From positions 1-62,228 of the forward strand of contig NZ_JACJRQ010000041.1 of NCBI RefSeq assembly GCF_014697355.1: DNA of 62,228 nt. Reading direction: 5' to 3'. The notes under the pieces were generated by a model. It did no database searches, was not told the origin of the DNA, and worked only from the letters and a program-made list of their open reading frames with translations. The stretch is from Nostoc calcicola FACHB-3891. Lineage in GTDB: Bacteria > Cyanobacteriota > Cyanobacteriia > Cyanobacteriales > Nostocaceae. Position numbers and translations under genes: made by a program. The number at the start of each line of letters is the position of its first letter. Positions within the stretch are counted from its first letter, which is position 1. Below, in pieces: positions 15,646 to 24,234 of this stretch.

Positions 15646-17103
15646 TCAACTGTGTATAAATTGCATAGTATTACCGGATGGTATAAATTGGCATTGATGG
15701 CATTCAGATGTGACTTCGGCCAAAGATATGGGCAGAATCACCTGAAAATGTGTGTTTCCTGGTTCGGAGAATAAGCGGATCTCGCCTTTATGTTTTTCAA
15801 CAATTCGGTAACTAATGACTAGACCTAAACCTGTTCCCTGACCCACACCTTTAGTAGTAAAGAACGGCTCGAATATTCGCTCTTGGATCTCTGGCGGAAT
15901 GGCTGGGCCATTGTTGGCAATTTCTACTAACACACAGTTATTTTCTCGTGCTGTGCGAATCCTGATTTGTCCTTGTCCACTCATTGCATCGATCGCATTG
16001 TCAATCAGGTTCGTCCATACCTGGTTGAGTTCGCTACCATAGACTAAGATTACTGGTAGGTTTTGGTCATAATTGCGTGTTAAAGTAATGCCGCCCTTGA
16101 GCTTGTGACCGAGAATAGTCAGTGTACTTTCAAGCCCCTGGTGTATATCCACCTCTTGCATCGGCGCCCGATCCATATACGAGTACTCTTTAATAGCTTT
16201 GACTAGTTCCGAAATGCGCCCCGAACTTTGGTCAATTTCGTCCAATAGCTCAATTCCTGTGAGTGTCGCCTCGAGCCAAGCTAGAACTTCAGCAAGTGAT
16301 TCTGAGGATAAATGTTCCACAATGGTATCCAGGGATTGAGTATCCAGTCCTCCCCGGACTAAGGAAGAAACAATTTTCCAGCCATCAGGCACGTTGTGTA
16401 AATCCAGCCAAGCTGTCAGATCTTGCTCGCGATCGCTCTGGGCTAGTAAATCTTCTAACTCGCAGGGTGTTTCGGCACGTCCAATCACTGTGTGCAGCAA
16501 ATTGTCAAGAAACAGCAGTTGTTCTTTTGTCATCTGCCTGTGATTGAGTTTGAGTCCCAGACATGGCAATTGTTGAAAGATTTTGTGCAAGTGCTTTGCA
16601 CCTCGGATAACGGCTGTTGCTGGGTTGTTTAACTCATGGGCTAGACCAGCTGCTAAAGTACCGAGTGCAATTAGCTTTTGGTGGTGTTGTGACATAGATT
16701 CCAACATTTGCACCCGTTGCGCCGTGATGATTAAAAGGTCGCGTGTAATCGACGGACAGGTTGTCAGCATTTGCCAGAAAGTATCTGTGTCCCATTTCAA
16801 CATATAAGTTGGTTTTACAGCCCGCACGTTCACGAGATAGTGAGGAACATCTAATAGAATCAGCTCGTGACCTGTGTATGTTCCAGGCCCAAAACTCATT
16901 ATGTGCCTTTCTACATTGCCGACCTGTTTTCTAAACTCAATCTCGCCTTCTATCAGCACGTAGAAATTCTCTATTGGTTCTCCCTCAAGGGCGATATATT
17001 CTCCTGGAACTAGCCATAGTTCATGGCCGTGTTCAGACAACCATTGGAATTGCTCATCTGTCAATTGTGCAAAAAGTGACACTTGACGCAAAGCATCTAA
17101 CAT
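15646..17103 (-). CDS. sensor histidine kinase with N-terminal cyclic-nucleotide-binding domain
   Basis: A soluble 485-residue kinase. Residues 1-125 are a CRP-type cNMP-binding barrel (GEPIENFYVLIEGEIEF, then GTYTGHELIL). A dimerisation helix follows with the phospho-acceptor histidine H156 in LAAGLAHELNNPATAV. The C-terminal HATPase has the N box WTNLIDNAIDAM, G1-like NNGPAIPPEI, the F box FEPFFTTK and G2 GQGTGLGLVISY. There is no membrane segment, so it senses an intracellular signal. AAGGTG precedes the ATG, which lies two bases after the stop of the upstream flavoprotein-response regulator. The two are surely co-translated and probably form a cognate pair. Confidence 0.88.
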   Translation of the reverse strand: MLDALRQVSLFAQLTDEQFQWLSEHGHELWLVPGEYIALEGEPIENFYVLIEGEIEFRKQVGNVERHIMSFGPGTYTGHELILLDVPHYLVNVRAVKPTYMLKWDTDTFWQMLTTCPSITRDLLIITAQRVQMLESMSQHHQKLIALGTLAAGLAHELNNPATAVIRGAKHLHKIFQQLPCLGLKLNHRQMTKEQLLFLDNLLHTVIGRAETPCELEDLLAQSDREQDLTAWLDLHNVPDGWKIVSSLVRGGLDTQSLDTIVEHLSSESLAEVLAWLEATLTGIELLDEIDQSSGRISELVKAIKEYSYMDRAPMQEVDIHQGLESTLTILGHKLKGGITLTRNYDQNLPVILVYGSELNQVWTNLIDNAIDAMSGQGQIRIRTARENNCVLVEIANNGPAIPPEIQERIFEPFFTTKGVGQGTGLGLVISYRIVEKHKGEIRLFSEPGNTHFQVILPISLAEVTSECHQCQFIPSGNTMQFIHS

Positions 17104-17105
17104 AA

Positions 17106-18767
17106 TTACACCTTACCTAGATATTGATGGATGAACTGAATAGCGATCGCACCTTCACCAACGCCAGAAGCAACTCGCTTCACTGAGCCGTTACGCACAT
17201 CTCCAGCCACAAATATGCCCGGTACGCTCGATTCCAGCAGGAAGGGTTGGCGATCGAGTTTCCATGCTTTTGAACATCGTTTATTGGGTATCAAGCTTGG
17301 CCCGGTTAAGATAAACCCTTGTTCGTCTCTCTCCACAATCCCACCCAGCCAATCAGTATGTGGCTTTGCACCAATTAAAATAAACAGCAACTTTGTGGGA
17401 ATGGTTTCTTGTTGTTGGGTTTTAGTGTTAGCGATCGTAATTCCCTCTAGGTTAGTGTGGCCATGAACCTCGACAATGTGGGAATAAAACCTAACGCTGA
17501 TATTGTCTGTTGCTAAGATTCGGTCTATCAAGTACTTTGACATACTTGTAGCCAGTGAGTCACCGCGTACCAACATAGTCACATGGCGAGCATACTTAGA
17601 AATGTACACCGCAGCCTGCCCTGCTGAGTTAGCTCCGCCAACCACATAAACATCTTCATTTTGGCAGGAGAGTGCTTCGGTCATTGCTGCACCGTAATAT
17701 ACACCTGCTCCAGTCAAATTCTCAATGCCAGGTAGATCGAGCTTGCGATATGAGACACCTGTGGCAATCAACAATGCGTAACAGCTTAATTCTGTTCCAT
17801 CTTTGAGCTTGATAATGCGATAAGAATCTTGCAAGCGAATGCCAATTACTTCTTGAGGCGAGAGAATCTCTACCCCAAATCGTTTAGCTTGAGTAACGGC
17901 GCGGCGAGCTAATTCCGATCCCGCAATTCCTTGGGGAAAGCCTAAATAGTTCTCGATCCGGGAACTCGTTCCTGCTTGCCCCCCTGGAGCCTCTTTTTCA
18001 ATCAATACTGTGCGTAGACCTTCAGAAGCTCCATAAACTGCTGCTGCCAAACCAGATGGTCCACCTCCCACGATTACCAAATCGTAAAAGGGCATTTGGG
18101 GCTGCATCTTCAACCCGATTTTTTCAGCAATTTCGGTGTGGGTTGGCTGTTTGAGGTACGAACCGTCAGGGCAAACTAGTAGTGGCAAATGTGCGGTATT
18201 ACATTGAGCATAACTAAGCCACTGACGCGCTTCTTCTTCTATCTCAATGTCCAACCACTGATAAGGCATATAATTGCGGGCCAAGAAGTCTTTAATGTGA
18301 TGACTCTTGGGCGACCAACGGGAGCCAATAACGCGGATACCTTCAAAGGGCGGGCGGTATGACGAAACCCAATCGTCTAATAAATCGCTCAGAACTGGAT
18401 ACAGAAGATCTTGTGGCGGCTCCCAGGGTTTGAGAAGATAGTAATCAATCTTTGCTGTATTGATCGCAGAGATAGCAGCATCGGTGTCCGCATAAGCTGT
18501 TAGTAAAACTCGTTTTGCAGACGGAAAAATTTGCATCGCCTGTTCAAGGAACTGCACGCCCGACATTTGTGGCATCCGCTGGTCTACTACACAAAGCGCA
18601 ACTGTCTCGTTACGTAATTTTACTTGTTGCAATACTCTCAAAGCATTTGCACCTGAATCGGCTCGTAATACCCGAAAGCGATCGCCATACTCATGTCGGA
18701 GATCTCGCTCTATTACTCGTAGAACTCCCGGGTCATCGTCAACAGTAAGTAGTACAGGATTAACCAA
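17106..18767 (-). CDS. response regulator fused to thioredoxin-reductase-like flavoprotein
   Basis: A 553-residue fusion. Residues 5-130 are a receiver domain (TVDDDPG, phospho-Asp D62 in VVDQRMPQMSG, TAY at about 92, KPW at about 113). Residues 140-220 resemble a glutaredoxin/thioredoxin-fold module without an obvious CxxC. From about 228 to the end runs a two-dinucleotide-binding flavoprotein with GGGPSGLAAAVYGA for FAD, GGANSAGQAAVY for NAD(P)H and GIFVAGDVRNGSVKRVA at the C-terminus. The redox CxxC normally between the two halves of thioredoxin reductase is absent (only GAAMTEALSCQNED). Translation probably starts at TTG 18767, because AAGGAG sits 7 bases before it and the receiver domain begins at once. 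First gene of the operon with the kinase and LtrA. Confidence 0.87.
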   Translation of the reverse strand: MVNPVLLTVDDDPGVLRVIERDLRHEYGDRFRVLRADSGANALRVLQQVKLRNETVALCVVDQRMPQMSGVQFLEQAMQIFPSAKRVLLTAYADTDAAISAINTAKIDYYLLKPWEPPQDLLYPVLSDLLDDWVSSYRPPFEGIRVIGSRWSPKSHHIKDFLARNYMPYQWLDIEIEEEARQWLSYAQCNTAHLPLLVCPDGSYLKQPTHTEIAEKIGLKMQPQMPFYDLVIVGGGPSGLAAAVYGASEGLRTVLIEKEAPGGQAGTSSRIENYLGFPQGIAGSELARRAVTQAKRFGVEILSPQEVIGIRLQDSYRIIKLKDGTELSCYALLIATGVSYRKLDLPGIENLTGAGVYYGAAMTEALSCQNEDVYVVGGANSAGQAAVYISKYARHVTMLVRGDSLATSMSKYLIDRILATDNISVRFYSHIVEVHGHTNLEGITIANTKTQQQETIPTKLLFILIGAKPHTDWLGGIVERDEQGFILTGPSLIPNKRCSKAWKLDRQPFLLESSVPGIFVAGDVRNGSVKRVASGVGEGAIAIQFIHQYLGKV

Positions 18768-18916
18768 AATAACTCCTTTCTGGGGATGATATTTGTAAAT
18801 TATTTAACTAGCCATAAAGACTGTATATTTTCAGCTATATAAGAGTACGTTGAATAGTTAAGGGAGGCTAAGTGTGCTGGGAAAGAAAAACTTTCCCCGC
18901 TCTCCCTGCTCCCTTT

Positions 18917-19047
18917 ATATCGTGTCCGGTTAAAGACTTATCATTTAGATGGCAGGGGAGCAGGGGGCAGGGGGCAGGGGGCAGGGGGCGGGGGGAAAGA
19001 GGTTTGCACAGATGCGTTAATCATAAGTGACTAACCGGACTTGATAT
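18917..19047. mobile_element. MITE, ATATC-GTCCGGTTAA family, copy A
   Basis: A 131-bp element with imperfect inverted ends, ATATCGTGTCCGGTTAAAGA and, read inward from the other side, ATATCAAGTCCGGTTAGTCA. The middle is a low-complexity GGGGCAG run. The same family, in opposite orientation, is at 36503-36629 and 57635-57762, and a short degenerate form is at 50642-50720. Confidence 0.75.
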
Positions 19048-19181
19048 TACTCCTTTTAAGAAATAATTTCAGTACACCGAACTGTATTGAGTGTAGTCCT
19101 AATAGCTGTGGATAAACCGCAGTGGTTGGAACGATTTATCTCTTATCTAATTAGGACTACTCAAATGTCTTTTAACGCAAC

Positions 19182-21353
19182 TTAGACACTTGCCAATTGA
19201 ACAGTTTCATACTCATCCAAAACGGTGACACTATTGCAAAATGCACTCGTCATCAGGAATTGTTTTACGTTCTCTGGTGCGCCGACTATGTAGAGTTCAA
19301 CATCAGAACCCAGTTTTTGTTTAGCGAAAATCAGAGACCGTAGACCAGCAGTAGTAATACATTCTAGGTCTTGTAGTAGTAAGACTAGACGAGTAATTGG
19401 CTGTGCTGTAGCTTTGGCGATCGCTTCTTGAAAATGTACCACACCATTAGCATCCAATAACCCAGTTAACGAGATTTTGGCAATACCATTACTAACTTCT
19501 AACAGAGTGGCGTCGAAAGATACTTGAGTCGGAAGAAGTCTGACTCTAACTTTCACATCGTCTTGAGTAACTGGCAGTTTGACTGTTAAGTTTGCAGCAT
19601 CAAAATCGGTATACTTTTGCCCATCGATCCATACATCTCCAATCCGCACACTGCCCGGTGGTAAGATATCTGGTGCAACTCGTAGGATGTTGTCCTTAAA
19701 GCCACCTGGCTTTGGTTTAAAGTACAAATCCATTGGCTGTTTACTAATTAGCAGATTCGTATAAACACAAGCTAAGTAGGCCAATTCAAACGAGTGGTAA
19801 CCGCTCATTGAGTGGCTGCCCTTGCCTCGTTCCGTTCCTAGCAAGTAGGGAATCCCATTTGACAGAACATTGAAGTAGATACCCCCAGCCACGTAATCGA
19901 GGAACCAAGCATTATAGAAAGCTGCTGCTTCACGGGCTTGGCGTTGATATTCAGGCTTATCAAGGGAACCGTTGAGAATCAGGTAGGCTAAGATAGCTTG
20001 TTCCTGCTGCCACCAAGCTTTCCGGTTATGCCAGACAAAGCGGTGTACCTCTTGCCCTGGTTTTAAGGTGCGTTCCACGACATCGTACCACCCCCCACGC
20101 TGTTGGTCGCTACCGACTGCTGGCATGATTTCTGCAATCTTTTCTGCCAGAGTCACATAGTTTTCTTTTGGTTTCAGGTGGTTCATCCGCATTAAGTTCC
20201 AAGCAATTTTTAGGTTATGACCTACAACTGCTCGATTCTGCTGCCATCCCCAAGTTGTATCGTGGCTCCAGTCCTCATAAAAACGTTCTTGAACAAATGG
20301 GCTATGGTCATAATCTGGGAACCGCTTTTCAATGGTGTCAAAGGTGTACTCCAGAAAATTTGCGTATTCTTCTTTGCCAGTGGCTAGCCAAAGATTGATC
20401 AAATAAGCTGGGGCATGGTCACCTACGGAGTTCCAGTTCTTCTTGGCGCGATTGTGGCCTAGAGTCTGGGAGTGGGGGCTAAGAGTAATCGGATCGATGT
20501 GGGAGAAAAATCCTCCTTTCTCTGTCTTGTCCAAGAAATACTTGTCAAACAGATTAATCGTCAACTCGATATCTTTGATGATGCGTGGATCGCCTGTTAT
20601 CCGATAGGTTTGGGTAGGGCCAGCCAAGGCATAAATTTGCTCGTAAGCTGGAATAGCGTCATAATCATCCCCAAATTCTGAGGAGAATATTTTCTGTTCG
20701 CTACCACCTGGTTTGACATCAACAGCATGATACCAATAGCAAATTCCTTCGCCTTCATCTAGAAAGCGCATGTGTTGGCGGAGATATTCAGTGCCTTTTT
20801 CGGCAGCTTCCAGATAGCGATCGTCCCCAGTCATCATGTAGGCTGTGGCAAAACCGTAAACTAACCGAGAAATCGTGTCAGTTTCCTGACGAGTACTATC
20901 TTCTTTAGAACCAACTAAACCGATACCAGTGCGATATTTTCGATAATCAATTTCGCCATCTTCAAACTGAGCTTTGAGGTAAAAATTACCAAGGCTTCGT
21001 ATCTGCTTGACCCACCAATCTGGTCTTTCAAAAAGATACTCGTTTTCTGTTCTACCGAGAAAAACTATGTGTTTAGCTTCAAACTTCTGTTCGCCTGCTT
21101 CAGGATAAAAAATGCCGTATGCGAAAAGATAGCAATTTGGAACGAGCAGTGAATTTATTTGGCTAGTGCAATCAAAGAAAGGCTCATCTAAATTGCGTAC
21201 TAGCTCAGCATAAGTCATTGAGGTCAATGCTACTTCAAATTTTCTGCCATCTGAAGTTTTAAGCTCGAAAGTACCTGAATCTCCCTTACTTGAGTCAAAA
21301 GCAGTAACATACCCAGCAATTAAATCTGCAAATGAAAAGTTTATATTACTCAT
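19182..21353 (-). CDS. AGE-like (alpha/alpha)6 carbohydrate enzyme with C-terminal STAS domain
   Basis: A 723-residue protein from ATG 21353. Residues 1-120 look like a beta-rich accessory domain. About 120-560 form an N-acylglucosamine 2-epimerase/cellobiose-epimerase-like helical barrel (YRTGIGLVG, GDDRYLEAAEKGTEYLR, RFVWHNRKAWWQQEQAI). About 620-723 is a STAS domain (AKISLTGLLDANGVVHFQEA, LVLLLQDLECITTAGLRSL), the fold of anti-sigma-factor antagonists and SulP tails. The usual phospho-Ser position is T-T. The enzyme may isomerise or hydrolyse a sugar, controlled through its STAS part. A start 9 codons earlier exists, but AGGAG stands 8 bases before 21353. The start overlaps the glgX stop by 8 bases, so the two are coupled. 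Confidence 0.78.
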   Translation of the reverse strand: MSNINFSFADLIAGYVTAFDSSKGDSGTFELKTSDGRKFEVALTSMTYAELVRNLDEPFFDCTSQINSLLVPNCYLFAYGIFYPEAGEQKFEAKHIVFLGRTENEYLFERPDWWVKQIRSLGNFYLKAQFEDGEIDYRKYRTGIGLVGSKEDSTRQETDTISRLVYGFATAYMMTGDDRYLEAAEKGTEYLRQHMRFLDEGEGICYWYHAVDVKPGGSEQKIFSSEFGDDYDAIPAYEQIYALAGPTQTYRITGDPRIIKDIELTINLFDKYFLDKTEKGGFFSHIDPITLSPHSQTLGHNRAKKNWNSVGDHAPAYLINLWLATGKEEYANFLEYTFDTIEKRFPDYDHSPFVQERFYEDWSHDTTWGWQQNRAVVGHNLKIAWNLMRMNHLKPKENYVTLAEKIAEIMPAVGSDQQRGGWYDVVERTLKPGQEVHRFVWHNRKAWWQQEQAILAYLILNGSLDKPEYQRQAREAAAFYNAWFLDYVAGGIYFNVLSNGIPYLLGTERGKGSHSMSGYHSFELAYLACVYTNLLISKQPMDLYFKPKPGGFKDNILRVAPDILPPGSVRIGDVWIDGQKYTDFDAANLTVKLPVTQDDVKVRVRLLPTQVSFDATLLEVSNGIAKISLTGLLDANGVVHFQEAIAKATAQPITRLVLLLQDLECITTAGLRSLIFAKQKLGSDVELYIVGAPENVKQFLMTSAFCNSVTVLDEYETVQLASV

Positions 21354-23511
21354 CGAATTTACTCCTAGTTGGAAATTCATTAACTGGAAACCATTTGGAA
21401 ACTAAAACAACAACGCTACGCTCTTTCACAGAATAGACATTACCTGAAACTACAGTTTCTTCACCTGGTTCCACAATATCCATTGGAGAAGCAAGAGCAG
21501 TATCTATAACTCTGAACCATTTTCTACCTTTAATAGGAGGAATTTCAAAGTCGAGATCTTCCCAGTACATGTTGAGCATGACATGAATATCTGCTTCTCC
21601 TTCAAACCCTCCGAGAGTATATGCAAGAACTCTGGCATGGGAGTCGTGCCAACCTGGTTTGAATAATTTACAGCCATGCCAAGCAATATCTGCAAAGCCA
21701 CGCTCGTTAACTTCACCAGTGAAAAAATTACTACGGCGTAAAGCAGAATGGCAGTAGCACTTGCGGAAATGAATCATCTGTTTGAAGAACCGGAAAATAT
21801 CAGCATTCTTCTCTACAAGATTCCAATCGAACCAACTAATTTCGTTATCTTGGCAGTAGGCGTTGTTGTTACCCTTTTGTGTACGTCTGACTTCATCCCC
21901 TGCCACAATCATGGGTACACCTTGAGAGAGCATCAGAATGGCTGCAAAATTCTTAATCTGTCGTTGGCGTAATCCATCAATTTCTGGGTTATCAGTCTCT
22001 CCTTCAAAACCACAATTCCAGCTCAAATTGTCATTGATGCCATCCCGATTGTTTTCACCATTAGCTTCATTGTGCTTGTGGTTATACGAAACTAAATCAT
22101 TGAGGGTAAAGCCATCATGACAGGTAATGAAGTTGATGCTGTTAATCGGTAAATGTCTGCTCGATTGGTAAAGGTCAGAACTTCCAGCAATCCGCCAAGC
22201 GACTGCCCCAACCATTCCGGGATCTCCTTTGACAAAGCGCCGGATATCGTCTCGAAAACGTCCGTTCCATTCTGCCCAACGATATCCAGGGAAATCGCCA
22301 ATTTGATAAAGCCCGCCAGCATCCCAAGCCTCAGCAATGATTTTGGTGTCAGCTAGCGTTTCGGATGTTTCAATGTGCCAAATCACCGGCGGATGGGTCA
22401 TTGGTACTCCATCTTGGCTGCGAGATAAAATCGAGGCTTCATCAAAACGGAAACCATCGACATGCATCTCTTTGACCCAAAATTCTAGGCAATCTACAAT
22501 TAACTTTTCTACTATTGGGTGGTTGCAGTTAACGGTATTGCCACACCCGGAGTAGTCCATGTAGTACTGCTTATCCCAATGTACTAGGTGATAAAAGATG
22601 TCATTAAAAAGCCCTTTAAAGCTGATGGTTGGGCCTTCATGGTTGCCTTCGTCGGTATGGTTAAAGACAACATCCAGAATGACTTCAATCCCTTCTTTGT
22701 GTAAGGCCTTGACCAGATCTCGAAATTCTCTGATATGATTTCCCACATCAGGAAAAGCACAATATGAAGCTTCTGGAGCAAAGTAACTGTGGGGGTTGTA
22801 TCCCCAGTAGTCTTTTAGTTCCTTACCGTTGACTTCTCGGAGAATGTTCCTTTCGTCAAAGTCAAATATTGGCAGCAGTTCAACAGCTGTGATTCCTAAC
22901 TCTTTGAGGTAAGGAATTTTCTCGATAATTCCAGAAAAAGTGCCGGGGTATTTGCAACCTGAAGAAGGCGATCTGGTAAATCCGCCGACGTGTACCTCAT
23001 AGATCGTGGTATCACTCATCGAGCGGTTGAGCGGGCGATCGCCTTCCCAGTCATAATCAGATATATCAATAACTACACTACGCATAGATGTAGTCACGTT
23101 ATCTTTTGACCCTAAAGCATCATTGCGCTGCCAAAGAGCGTTGGTGTTTCCTCTAGCATAAGGGTCAAGCAATACCTTATTTTTATTAAAGCGGTGTCCT
23201 GCTCGGTGTAAGTCAGGATTACCATTCACTCGATAAGCATAGTGAGCGCCTGGTTTTAAGCCTCTCACATAGACATGCCAAAAGTGAAAAGTTTTATTGA
23301 ACTTTGGGTTTAACTGAATAATTTTTGTTGGCTGCGGAGCATCATCTCGATCGAACAATAAGAGTTCAACAGAAGTCGCATGTTCTGAAAAGATGGAAAA
23401 GTTTACTCCATCTTTGTCTGGCACTGCACCGAAAGGATGCGAACATCCTGATTCTAATTGGTAATCAGGTATTTCTAGTTCAACCTGATATCTATCTGTA
23501 GTTAAAGTCAT
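21346..23511 (-). CDS. glgX: glycogen debranching enzyme GlgX (isoamylase-type)
   Basis: GlgX hydrolyses alpha-1,6 branches of glycogen limit dextrins in the cytoplasm (GH13 isoamylase group). The 721-residue protein has an N-terminal CBM48-like domain (HPFGAVPDKDGVNFSIFSEH, about 25-44) and a TIM barrel with all GH13 regions: VILDVVFNHTDEGN, the nucleophile in GFRFDEASIL, the acid/base in IIAEAWDAGG and the stabiliser in FITCHDGFTLNDL. Full length. It is followed with overlap by the AGE-STAS gene and preceded, 720 bp away, by the GH63-type gene, all on one strand: a storage-polysaccharide group. Confidence 0.93.
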   Translation of the reverse strand: MTLTTDRYQVELEIPDYQLESGCSHPFGAVPDKDGVNFSIFSEHATSVELLLFDRDDAPQPTKIIQLNPKFNKTFHFWHVYVRGLKPGAHYAYRVNGNPDLHRAGHRFNKNKVLLDPYARGNTNALWQRNDALGSKDNVTTSMRSVVIDISDYDWEGDRPLNRSMSDTTIYEVHVGGFTRSPSSGCKYPGTFSGIIEKIPYLKELGITAVELLPIFDFDERNILREVNGKELKDYWGYNPHSYFAPEASYCAFPDVGNHIREFRDLVKALHKEGIEVILDVVFNHTDEGNHEGPTISFKGLFNDIFYHLVHWDKQYYMDYSGCGNTVNCNHPIVEKLIVDCLEFWVKEMHVDGFRFDEASILSRSQDGVPMTHPPVIWHIETSETLADTKIIAEAWDAGGLYQIGDFPGYRWAEWNGRFRDDIRRFVKGDPGMVGAVAWRIAGSSDLYQSSRHLPINSINFITCHDGFTLNDLVSYNHKHNEANGENNRDGINDNLSWNCGFEGETDNPEIDGLRQRQIKNFAAILMLSQGVPMIVAGDEVRRTQKGNNNAYCQDNEISWFDWNLVEKNADIFRFFKQMIHFRKCYCHSALRRSNFFTGEVNERGFADIAWHGCKLFKPGWHDSHARVLAYTLGGFEGEADIHVMLNMYWEDLDFEIPPIKGRKWFRVIDTALASPMDIVEPGEETVVSGNVYSVKERSVVVLVSKWFPVNEFPTRSKFDE

Positions 23512-24234
23512 TCTTTCTCTCTGTCCTTATGGCATTTAATTAGTAGGTAATTTTGCACGTTTTCAGCTATCAAAAATTTATTAATGGCCAAAATTGTCTG
23601 AAATTACCCCTTGATTGTTGACTACAATATTGCACTTAATACGGCTTATTGTTTGTAATACCTACTCATACATCTATTCAGTAATTCCTAAGCCAAAGTT
23701 TTGCAAATAAAGTCGATTTTACTCATTTAGGTAATTTAATTGCCTGTTAAGTAGTTTAGATATAATAATTTTAATAGGTATTGAATTAGAGTGAAAAGGG
23801 TTTAAATTTTGGCTAAAGTTTGTATTTTTTTGATAATAAATAAACAAGAAGATTTTCAAAAATTATTTTAGAGGATATTTGAAAATTTATTTTGTCGGTA
23901 GCAAATATTTTTTTTTACCCCACCCTAACCCACCCCTTTCTAAGGGGAGGGAACTAGATTTTCCGATTTCCCCCCTTTATAAGGGGGGATTAAGGGGGGT
24001 AATACCATTTCACGAAAATCTTGATACATATAGATTTACCGTAGGGGCGCACAGCTGTGCGCCCCTACCAAGGTATTTGTATCAACTTTAAAGTGAAATG
24101 GTATAAGAATGCAATTAAAATCACAGCCAACGACTTTTCAAACAATGTCTCAGATATTTAGATTTGAAGATGCGTTAGCCTGAGCCAACGCATCCAATGT
24201 TAATGAAAATTAGTGATTTATCAAAATTGAGAAA
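23512..24234. other. intergenic region with repeats, contains glgX promoter
   Basis: 720 bp with no gene. It is AT-rich near glgX, then carries a polypyrimidine/purine repeat at 23918-23999 (CCACCCTAACCC... CCCCCCTTTATAAGGGGGG, itself a hairpin) and a MITE at 24002-24104. Confidence 0.5.
24002..24104. mobile_element. MITE-like element with ATACCATTTCAC ends
   Basis: A 103-bp sequence with perfect 12-bp inverted ends, ATACCATTTCAC at 24002-24013 and GTGAAATGGTAT at 24093-24104. Its centre carries GTAGGGGCGCACAGCTGTGC, completing the same palindrome found inside the TTACAGC element at 7554-7650, so one palindrome has been captured by two element families. Confidence 0.6.
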
